Assembly: GCA_902512305.1 (NCBI GenBank)
Contig: CABXIU010000004.1
Coordinates: 1-64,000, forward strand
Direction: 5' to 3'
Length of the DNA stretch: 64,000 bases
Source: an uncultured Gammaproteobacteria bacterium
GTDB taxonomy: Bacteria; Pseudomonadota; Gammaproteobacteria; PS1; Pseudothioglobaceae
Positions 57,719 to 64,000 of the stretch are shown piece after piece; positions within the stretch are counted from its first letter, which is position 1; the number at the start of each line of letters is the position of its first letter. A program made the position numbers and the translations under genes. Under the pieces are notes generated by a model. That model was not told the origin of the DNA. It searched no databases and worked only from the letters and a program-made list of their open reading frames with translations.

Positions 57719-58891
57719 TTAAGAGTTATTTTTAGTGATGAGCCACCATAAAAGAACTACGAGTTGTAATAATAGTAATGGAATAACTGATAAAAGTACA
57801 ACTTCCCAGCTGAAATTAAAAACAAACCAGCCTGCAGAAAGAGCTGCAAAAGCTTGAAATCCAAAAATTAAGAAATCATTAATCGATTGAGCTTTAAACT
57901 TCTCACTCTCATTGTATGAACTGGGCAGTAAATTTGTACCACCAATAAATAGGAAGTTCCATCCTAACCCAAGCAGGACAAGAGACCACCAATAATTAAT
58001 AAGCGCATGACTGACAAAAGCAATTAATACTGAGCTGAAGAATAATAACACGCCCAAAAGCATCATTTTTGTTAGCCCTATATATTTGACTATGTAGGCT
58101 GTAAATAGTGAAGGCAGGAACATTGCAATGACATGACTTTGGAGAACCAGCTTTGTATGATGAAGAGAATGACCGTCCATGACGTGCATACTGACTGGAG
58201 TTGCAGTCATAATAAAACTCATCACAACATATCCTGTAGTTGCAGCAGACACAGCAACTACAAAAGAGCCTTGCTGAATTATTGCAGATAAGGAGCGTTT
58301 TGATTTATCAACTTGCTGTTTGAATTTTGCGGCTGGCTCAAAAAGAGTCATTAATAAGAATGCAACTATAAAGAGTATTGCCAGGAGTAAGAACGATCCT
58401 ACAAAATCTGTTTCAAAGAAATTTTTTCCGATGGTTGCGATTTCTGTTCCAAGAAATGCAGAGATTAATCCTCCAAGAAGAACGACTGCAGTTGCCGAAG
58501 GTCTTTGTTCCGAAGAGACACTCTCAATTGCTGCAAAGCGAAACTGCATCATCGTTGCAACAGTTGCACCAAGACAAAAACAAGAGAAACTAAAAAGAAA
58601 AAATATTTCATTTGAGATTGAAAAAATACAAAGACCGATTAGTGCAATTGAATATATACAAGAACTTAAAAAAATTTTTTTACGACCAAAGATTGACATC
58701 AGGCGGATAACCGGTATCACACTAAGGGCGGTACCAACAACGATAGTAGCAACGGGCAGTGTTGATAAACTTTTTGTTGGTGAGAGTTCGCTTCCAATTA
58801 TTCCAGCTATAAAAACCATAAAAACGCTGAGCGACATAAATAAGGACTGACAGGCAGTCAAAATCCATACATTTTTTGGAAGGTTTAGCAT
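57719..58891 (-). CDS. MFS transporter
   Basis: 390 residues with about twelve hydrophobic segments. The loop 2-3 motif is degenerate (MSIFGRKKIFL), and the C-terminal half has GLGWNFLFIGGTNLLPSSY, common in a branch of MFS permeases of unknown substrate. It lies between glmU and the dioxygenase gene, all on the minus strand with short gaps. Confidence 0.82.
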   Translation of the reverse strand: MLNLPKNVWILTACQSLFMSLSVFMVFIAGIIGSELSPTKSLSTLPVATIVVGTALSVIPVIRLMSIFGRKKIFLSSCIYSIALIGLCIFSISNEIFFLFSFSCFCLGATVATMMQFRFAAIESVSSEQRPSATAVVLLGGLISAFLGTEIATIGKNFFETDFVGSFLLLAILFIVAFLLMTLFEPAAKFKQQVDKSKRSLSAIIQQGSFVVAVSAATTGYVVMSFIMTATPVSMHVMDGHSLHHTKLVLQSHVIAMFLPSLFTAYIVKYIGLTKMMLLGVLLFFSSVLIAFVSHALINYWWSLVLLGLGWNFLFIGGTNLLPSSYNESEKFKAQSINDFLIFGFQAFAALSAGWFVFNFSWEVVLLSVIPLLLLQLVVLLWWLITKNNS

Positions 58892-58916
58892 TATGATTTA
58901 GATAGCAAGGCAGATA

Positions 58917-60272
58917 TTATTTCTTTTTTGGGCGTTTCCATTTGTCAATGGTCGACTGCTTATTTCTAGTCAGGGTTAGTTTATTATCTGGTGCATTTTG
59001 AGTAATTGTAGATCCTGCTCCAATCGTTGCGTTTTTGCCAATAGTCACAGGGGCGACTAATTGACTGTTTGAGCCTACAAAGGCTCCATCTTTAATCTCA
59101 GTTTGATGTTTATTGGAGCCATCATAATTGCATGTGATGACACCAGCGCCAACATTAACATCATTCCCAATTTTGCTATCCCCTACATAACTTAAATGTG
59201 ATATTTTTGAATTGTTCTTAATTGATGATTTTTTGACTTCAACAAAGTTACCAATCTTTGAATGATTCCCTATGCTTGTTTCAGGACGAATTCGTGCAAA
59301 AGGGCCAATGCTTGTATTGGATCCAATGGTAGAATTTTCTATGATTGAATTAGGCAGGATATGCGTATTATCACCAATTGACGAGTCTTTTATGATGCAG
59401 TTTGGAGAAATTACCACATTATTGCCTAAATTATTCTCACCCTCAAAAACCACATTGATATCAATAACGCAGTCCTTTCCAAAGTTTAAATTGCCTCGAC
59501 AATCAAAACGATTAGGGTCCATAATTGTTAGACCTGATTTCATAAGATCTTCAGCTTGATTTAATTGATAGGCTCTTTCAGCTTGAGACAGTTGATTATT
59601 GTCATTTATACCCATGACTTCTGAAGCATTCTCACATATAAATGAAGCAATATTAACATTATCTTTAACAGCTTTTTCAACAATATCAGTTAGATATAAT
59701 TCGCCTTGAGAATTATTAGGCTTTAATTCATTCAAATACTTTTTCAATAGTGAGCCATTAATAGCCATGATTCCAGTATTAATTTCTTTGACTTTAAGCT
59801 GTTCTTTGCTTGCATCTTTTTGCTCAATTATGGATTGAATTGATTGATTGGAGTCTCTGATTATTCGACCATACCCAAATGGATTTTCTAAAATAACACT
59901 TAGAAGAGCAAACCCTGAGGAGCTAGCCTTATTGAGCAATTCTTCAATTGTATTTCTTTGAATAAGTGGTACATCTGCATAAAGTATCAGACACATTGAG
60001 CTATCTTCAATATAGGGGGTAGCTTGTTGAACAGCATGCCCAGTTCCTAGTTGCTCTTTTTGAAGTACCCAGTTAACCTTGCTATCGACTATAGCCTCCT
60101 TAATTGACTGAGAATTTTGACCAACAACGACATTGATTTTTTCAACGAGCGCCTTGGAGGAGTCGATAGAGTGCTGGAGTAAATATTTATTGCCAACTTT
60201 ATGAAGTACTTTGGCAGTTTTTGAGTTCATTCTAGTGCCCTGACCAGCGGCTAATATAATAACAGTATTCAT
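58917..60272 (-). CDS. glmU: Bifunctional GlmU: GlcN-1-P acetyltransferase / UDP-GlcNAc pyrophosphorylase
   Basis: Makes UDP-GlcNAc for peptidoglycan and LPS. The N-terminal uridyltransferase has LAAGQGTRMNSKTAKVLHKVG; the C-terminal left-handed beta-helix holds hexapeptides such as IGPFARIRPETSIGNHSKIGNFVEVKKS (acetyltransferase) and NYDGSNKHQT. 451 residues, full length. First gene of the minus-strand group, divergent from the phosphate genes. Confidence 0.95.
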   Translation of the reverse strand: MNTVIILAAGQGTRMNSKTAKVLHKVGNKYLLQHSIDSSKALVEKINVVVGQNSQSIKEAIVDSKVNWVLQKEQLGTGHAVQQATPYIEDSSMCLILYADVPLIQRNTIEELLNKASSSGFALLSVILENPFGYGRIIRDSNQSIQSIIEQKDASKEQLKVKEINTGIMAINGSLLKKYLNELKPNNSQGELYLTDIVEKAVKDNVNIASFICENASEVMGINDNNQLSQAERAYQLNQAEDLMKSGLTIMDPNRFDCRGNLNFGKDCVIDINVVFEGENNLGNNVVISPNCIIKDSSIGDNTHILPNSIIENSTIGSNTSIGPFARIRPETSIGNHSKIGNFVEVKKSSIKNNSKISHLSYVGDSKIGNDVNVGAGVITCNYDGSNKHQTEIKDGAFVGSNSQLVAPVTIGKNATIGAGSTITQNAPDNKLTLTRNKQSTIDKWKRPKKK

Positions 60273-60445
60273 TTTAATGATGGATTAATATCGTTTCGAA
60301 AAAGTAACAATGTTTAGGTTAATTTTTGATTATTTTTGTATAATGTTACCCTTCAGGAAAAAGTTGTAGAAGCATTATTGCACTTATAATAAATTATTTT
60401 TTATTAGAGTAAAATATAACTTAAATCAATTATCGAGAATTAAGA
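60273..60445. promoter_or_regulatory. Divergent region between glmU and the phosphate uptake genes
   Basis: 173 AT-rich bases. On the plus strand a TATAAT directly preceded by TG (60339-60344) is a likely -10 for the DUF47-PiT pair; no good -35 is seen. No Pho-box repeat was recognised. Confidence 0.4.
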
Positions 60446-61126
60446 ATGGCAGCCAAAGGTAACATCACAAGTTTATTCGGAAAGTCACCAATAAGTCCTT
60501 TACAAAAGCACATGAAGCAAGTTAATTCATGTATTAAAGAGTTTGGTGTTTTTGCTAAAGCAGCAAGTATACAAGATTGGGAGAAGGCAGAAGCGGCACA
60601 CGAATCAATAGGCAAAAAAGAGAACAAAGCTGACAAGTTGAAGAAAAAACTAAGAATGAATTTGCCCAGTACCTTTATGATGCCTTTTTCAAGAAGGGAT
60701 TTATTAGATGTGCTTTTAATTCAAGACTCAATTGCAAATATTACAAAGGATCTTGCTGGTCTAATGATGACTCGCCATATGGTTTTCCCTAAGGAGTTTG
60801 CAGACGATTTTTTAAATCTAACAAATTTATGTATTAAAACTTCGAGTTCAGCCTTAGAAGCTATCAATCAACTTGACGAGTTATTGGAGACTGCATTTAG
60901 TTCTCGTGAACGAAAAATTGTTGACAAAATGATTAAGAAAGTCAATGAATTAGAGCACGAAACTGATGTAGCACAAGAAGCAATTCGTAACAAGCTCTTT
61001 TTACTCGAAGCATCATTACCACCAGTAGATGTGATGTTTTATTACAGAGCAATTGAGTGGCTTGGCGAAACAGCTGATGCTGCTCAGAAAGTTGGATCTC
61101 GTTTTGACGTTATGTTGACCAAATAA
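60446..61126 (+). CDS. DUF47/PhoU-like phosphate transport accessory protein
   Basis: 226-residue helical protein of the PhoU-like TIGR00153 family, usually encoded with PiT transporters and thought to regulate them. Typical segments: SLFGKSPISPLQKHM at the start, LPSTFMMPFSRRDLLDVL and ELEHETDVAQEAIRNKLF. 19 bases before the transporter gene, so cotranscribed. Cytoplasmic. Confidence 0.9.
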   Translation: MAAKGNITSLFGKSPISPLQKHMKQVNSCIKEFGVFAKAASIQDWEKAEAAHESIGKKENKADKLKKKLRMNLPSTFMMPFSRRDLLDVLLIQDSIANITKDLAGLMMTRHMVFPKEFADDFLNLTNLCIKTSSSALEAINQLDELLETAFSSRERKIVDKMIKKVNELEHETDVAQEAIRNKLFLLEASLPPVDVMFYYRAIEWLGETADAAQKVGSRFDVMLTK

Positions 61127-61145
61127 TATTTCAGGGAATTTTTAG

Positions 61146-62414
61146 ATGGAAATTATTTTACAAAATAGTAATATTTTTATTTTATTGGCCATTTTATTTG
61201 GTACATTTATGGCTTGGGGTATTGGTGCAAATGATGTTGCAAACGCAATGGGTACATCAGTGGGTTCTGGCGCTGTTACCATTAAACAAGCAATTATTAT
61301 TGCAGTTATTTTTGAATTTTCTGGTGCAATTCTTGCTGGTGGCGAGGTCACAGCAACAATACGCAAGGGAATCCTAGATGCAGCATTATTTACTAATGAG
61401 CCACATTTATTAGTATATGGAATGTTGGCATCATTATTAGCTGCTGGCGGATGGCTCTTAATTGCCTCATCCTTTGGCTGGCCAGTTTCTACGACCCATT
61501 CTATAGTTGGTGCGATTGTTGGATTTGGCGCAGTTGGTGTAGGAGTTGACGCTGTTGCTTGGGATAAGGTAATTAATATTGTAATAAGTTGGATAGCGTC
61601 TCCAGTATTGGCTGGAGTTATTTCCTTTATTTTGTTTAGAAGTCTCCAAAATTTAATTATTGATACTAAAGACCCATTCGATAACGCAAAAAAATATGTT
61701 CCGTATTACATGTTTTTGGTTGGTTTTGTTGTCTCTTTAGTGACTATTTTTAAAGGATTAAAGCACGTCGGTTTGACCTTTAGTACATCGACAAGTTATT
61801 TATTGGCATTTGGGTTTGGCCTTCTTGTTGCTATTATTGGAACCATGTTTATTCGTAATATTCACCTTGATCCTGATGAAAACATCGATTTCCATTTTAC
61901 TTCTATGGAGAGAGTTTTCGGGGTACTCATGATTATTACTGCTGCGGCAATGGCTTTTGCTCACGGTTCTAACGATGTTGCTAACGCTATAGGGCCTTTG
62001 GCAGCAATTTATGGTGTAGTTGAAAGCGGAGGCCTGATTGGCTCCAAAACTTCACTCCCATTATGGATATTATTAGTTGGAGGCTCTGGAATAGCTGTTG
62101 GACTAATAACTTATGGCCATAGAGTCATTGCAACTATTGGTACTGGAATTACCCAACTTACTCCATCTCGTGGTTTTGCCGCAACATTGGCTGCTGCTGC
62201 AACGGTAGTCATAGCTTCTGGAACTGGAATCCCTGTTTCAACAACACAAGTACTAGTTGGAGCTGTATTGGGTGTAGGCCTTGCTCGTGGTATGGCAGCA
62301 TTAGATACACGGGTTATAAATAAGATATTTTTATCGTGGATTGTTACCCTTCCAGCAGGTGCACTCATGTCAATTATATTTTTCTTTATTCTTAAAAGTA
62401 TTTTTGGTTCTTAA
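61146..62414 (+). CDS. Inorganic phosphate transporter, PiT family
   Basis: Symporter of phosphate (often as metal-phosphate). The two inverted PiT signatures are clear: GIGANDVANAMGTSVGSGAVT near residue 27 and AHGSNDVANAIGPLAA near 275. About ten membrane segments in 422 residues; the central cytoplasmic loop is short. Paired with its DUF47 partner upstream. Confidence 0.94.
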   Translation: MEIILQNSNIFILLAILFGTFMAWGIGANDVANAMGTSVGSGAVTIKQAIIIAVIFEFSGAILAGGEVTATIRKGILDAALFTNEPHLLVYGMLASLLAAGGWLLIASSFGWPVSTTHSIVGAIVGFGAVGVGVDAVAWDKVINIVISWIASPVLAGVISFILFRSLQNLIIDTKDPFDNAKKYVPYYMFLVGFVVSLVTIFKGLKHVGLTFSTSTSYLLAFGFGLLVAIIGTMFIRNIHLDPDENIDFHFTSMERVFGVLMIITAAAMAFAHGSNDVANAIGPLAAIYGVVESGGLIGSKTSLPLWILLVGGSGIAVGLITYGHRVIATIGTGITQLTPSRGFAATLAAAATVVIASGTGIPVSTTQVLVGAVLGVGLARGMAALDTRVINKIFLSWIVTLPAGALMSIIFFFILKSIFGS

Positions 62415-62438
62415 ATTAACAACTTAATTAGAATTATT

Positions 62439-62666
62439 GTGACATTAGAAGAAGTACAAAAAAAACTTGAATTAGGCATTGAAAACTCTGAAGTTAGTAT
62501 GGAGGGAGATGGTTGTAACTGTTCAGCAGTTATCGTTTCGCCAGTCTTTGAAGGATTGTCTCTACTTCAAAGGCAAAGATTGGTATTAGGTCTAGTCAAG
62601 GATGAAATAAAGAGTGGAGAGCTTCATGCTCTAAGCGTTAAAACATTTACCCCTGCAGAGAGATAG
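62439..62666 (+). CDS. ibaG: BolA family protein, IbaG/YrbA type
   Basis: Small alpha/beta protein of 75 residues that works with monothiol glutaredoxin in iron-sulfur handling or acid response. Matching segments: a [14 protein letters not shown] strand pair, [13 protein letters not shown] helix and [11 protein letters not shown] with the conserved His. GTG start without an obvious ribosome site; 25 bases after the phosphate transporter. Confidence 0.85.
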   Translation: MTLEEVQKKLELGIENSEVSMEGDGCNCSAVIVSPVFEGLSLLQRQRLVLGLVKDEIKSGELHALSVKTFTPAER

Positions 62667-62674
62667 TATATAAT
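62646..62674 (+). promoter_or_regulatory. Likely promoter of rpmE
   Basis: TTTACC, a 17-base spacer and a perfect TATAAT (62669-62674), spanning the end of ibaG and 37 bases before the rpmE start. Confidence 0.5.
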
Positions 62675-62710
62675 TCCCCTTCTTTTAGAAACTTGAAGAT
62701 AAAAAAAGCT

Positions 62711-62923
62711 ATGCAAACAGATATTCATCCTTCATACGAAACTATAAAAGTTGTGTGCAGTTGCGGTAACTCATTCGAGACGCGCTCAACTTCAAGTAAA
62801 GACGAAATTCATCTTGACGTTTGTTCAAGCTGCCACCCTTTCTATACAGGAAAGCAGAAGATTGTGGATACTGCTGGTCGTGTTGAAAAATTTAAATCAC
62901 GTTACGGCGCTTTCAAACGTTAA
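62711..62923 (+). CDS. rpmE: 50S ribosomal protein L31, zinc form
   Basis: Ribosomal protein of 70 residues. Zinc-ribbon cysteines CSCGN and [13 protein letters not shown] mark the C+ (zinc) type. The track start TTG 62693 adds six residues; the ATG at 62711 matches the usual MxxDIHPxYE start. Followed by an intrinsic terminator. Confidence 0.96.
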   Translation: MQTDIHPSYETIKVVCSCGNSFETRSTSSKDEIHLDVCSSCHPFYTGKQKIVDTAGRVEKFKSRYGAFKR

Positions 62924-62943
62924 TTTCAAATTGCGATCCACTT

Positions 62944-62967
62944 AAAGCCACAAATGTGGCTTTTTTT
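62944..62967 (+). terminator. Intrinsic terminator after rpmE
   Basis: AAAGCCACA-AA-TGTGGCTTT stem-loop with a run of seven T residues, 21 bases after the rpmE stop. Confidence 0.93.
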
Positions 62968-63001
62968 GTGTCAGAAGGAAACTAAAGAAAAGCCTTAAAA
63001 T

Positions 63002-63010
63002 TGATATAAT
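63002..63010 (+). promoter_or_regulatory. Extended -10 promoter of hemE
   Basis: TGATATAAT fits the extended -10 pattern (TGnTATAAT) and lies 22 bases before hemE; no clear -35, which such promoters do not require. Confidence 0.5.
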
Positions 63011-63032
63011 CAACTATTTTTGAGATTACATA

Positions 63033-64000
63033 ATGGCATTTGACTACATTAATGCACTGTTAAAGAAAGAGGTCACTCGAACTCCGATTTGGGTAATGAG
63101 ACAGGCAGGAAGATACTTACCAGAATATCGAGCCACTCGAAAAAAAGCAGGCGATTTTTTAACACTTTGCAAGTCAAGTGATTTAGCCTGCGAAGTTACT
63201 CTTCAACCATTAGACCGTTTTGACTTAGATGCGGCGATTCTTTTTTCAGATATCTTAACTATTCCTGATGCAATGGGCCTTGGGCTTCATTTTGTGGAGG
63301 GCGAGGGACCAAAGTTTACTCATCCTATTAAAAGTCTTGCAGAAATTGAGCAATTAGCAAAACCTGATGTATCTCAAGAACTGTCTTATGTCAGTGAGGC
63401 AGTCTCTGTTATTAAGAAAAACCTAAGGGGTAGGGTTCCACTCATTGGTTTTTCAGGAAGTCCATGGACGCTGGCTACCTATATGATTGAAGGCGGGTCC
63501 AGCAAGACTTTTTCAAAAGTAAAAGGTTTTATGTATGAGAATCCAAAGCATATGCACCTACTTCTTGATGTGCTAGCAGATACAATTATTGATTATTTGA
63601 ATTCACAAATAGAGGCAGGAGCTGATTCTGTTATGATTTTTGACACTTGGGGCGGTCTTTTGAATAAAGAGCGATATGAAAGCTTTTCGTTAAGATATAT
63701 GTCAAAAATAGTTGATGGGATCAGGCGAGACTATGAGGGAAAAATAGTTCCTGTCACTCTTTTTACAAAAGGTGGGTCGGCTTGGCTTGAGCAAATTGCA
63801 GCAAGTGGTTGTGATGCTGTTGGAATTGATTGGACAGTCGAAATTGGAGAAGCAGAGAGGCGAATTGGGAGTCAGGTTGCATTGCAGGGCAATCTCGATC
63901 CATCAGTGCTCAATGCATCACCAGAGGCCATAAAAACTGAGGCTTACAAAATCTTAGATCAGTTTCAGGGCTCAACTGGACATGTGTTTAACCTAGGCCA
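63033..64000 (+). CDS. hemE: Uroporphyrinogen decarboxylase, 3' end beyond window
   Basis: Haem pathway enzyme that removes four carboxyl groups from uroporphyrinogen III. Absent from the ORF track because it runs off the end; translated by hand. The signature [16 protein letters not shown], the segments [17 protein letters not shown] and [17 protein letters not shown], and IFDTWGGLL are all diagnostic. About 322 codons are present out of some 350 expected. Starts at ATG 63033. Confidence 0.95.
   Translation, partial: MAFDYINALLKKEVTRTPIWVMRQAGRYLPEYRATRKKAGDFLTLCKSSDLACEVTLQPLDRFDLDAAILFSDILTIPDAMGLGLHFVEGEGPKFTHPIKSLAEIEQLAKPDVSQELSYVSEAVSVIKKNLRGRVPLIGFSGSPWTLATYMIEGGSSKTFSKVKGFMYENPKHMHLLLDVLADTIIDYLNSQIEAGADSVMIFDTWGGLLNKERYESFSLRYMSKIVDGIRRDYEGKIVPVTLFTKGGSAWLEQIAASGCDAVGIDWTVEIGEAERRIGSQVALQGNLDPSVLNASPEAIKTEAYKILDQFQGSTGHVFNLG

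Noticed and set aside
58320-58850. 176-residue plus-strand ORF
   Set aside because: Antisense to the MFS gene; the Lys/Arg/Ile-rich translation is what the reverse of a membrane protein gives.
1-64000. CRISPR arrays, tRNA or rRNA genes, transposons and prophage genes
   Set aside because: No regularly spaced repeats, cloverleaf-like sequences, transposase or phage motifs were noticed on either strand; a covariance-model scan would be needed to be certain for small RNAs.

Overview
The window is an AT-rich stretch of bacterial chromosome, densely packed with genes that often overlap by 1-4 bases and mostly use ATG with some GTG/TTG starts. The housekeeping genes (mnmG-rsmG, polA, argS, glmU, metC, dapD, rpmE, hemE, an IbaG-type BolA protein, and ppsA next to ppsR) are gammaproteobacterial in type. 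A small AT-rich genome with tetrahydrofolate-linked methyl oxidation recalls marine gammaproteobacteria such as the SUP05/Arctic96BD-19 (Thioglobaceae) group. That placement is inference from gene content and was not tested by any search. No rRNA, tRNA, CRISPR array, insertion sequence or prophage was seen.

Region 1 (1-9.4 kb) is a carbohydrate island: a family 20 beta-hexosaminidase without a signal peptide, a complete sugar ABC transporter (two permeases, binding protein, ATPase), two Gfo/Idh/MocA dehydrogenases and a TIM-barrel isomerase. Together they suggest uptake of a hexosamine-containing oligosaccharide with cleavage and oxidation inside the cell. Region 2 (9.4-14.7 kb) has a Sel1-repeat lipoprotein-like or periplasmic protein, the molybdate transporter modABC, an MFS transporter and a class I glutamine amidotransferase.

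Region 3 (14.9-29.2 kb) is the most notable part. It encodes a corrinoid- and tetrahydrofolate-dependent route for oxidising methyl groups: a corrinoid protein, a DUF1638 protein, a MetF-like methylene-THF reductase, a methyl-THF:corrinoid methyltransferase, a GFA-fold zinc protein, a RACo-type corrinoid reactivase and an MttB-superfamily methyltransferase without pyrrolysine. It is followed by formate-THF ligase, FdhD and a two-subunit NAD-type molybdenum formate dehydrogenase. Only FolD-type activity is missing from the window for a path from a methylated amine to CO2; modABC nearby would supply the molybdenum. The corrinoid protein has a very acidic N-terminus, while three proteins that must dock with it carry arginine/lysine-rich tails. 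This may be an electrostatic assembly device.

Region 4 (29.2-39.5 kb) is central carbon metabolism: ppsR-ppsA on the minus strand, divergent from tkt-gap-pgk-pyk-fba, which ends at a clear intrinsic terminator. Region 5 (39.5-44.6 kb) is mnmG-rsmG-tatD-rluC-ubiA. Region 6 (44.6-45.4 kb) holds two tandem copies of a cassette encoding a roughly 70-residue, two-helix membrane protein of unknown function. Each copy has its own promoter, an almost identical leader and its own terminator.

Region 7 (45.4-64 kb) carries dapD, an orphan znuC with a His-rich tail and an upstream palindrome, polA, argS, an AddA-like helicase-nuclease, metC, two small unknown genes (the second probably frameshifted), a TauD-family dioxygenase with an MFS transporter, glmU, a DUF47-PiT phosphate uptake pair, ibaG, rpmE and the 5' part of hemE, which runs off the window.
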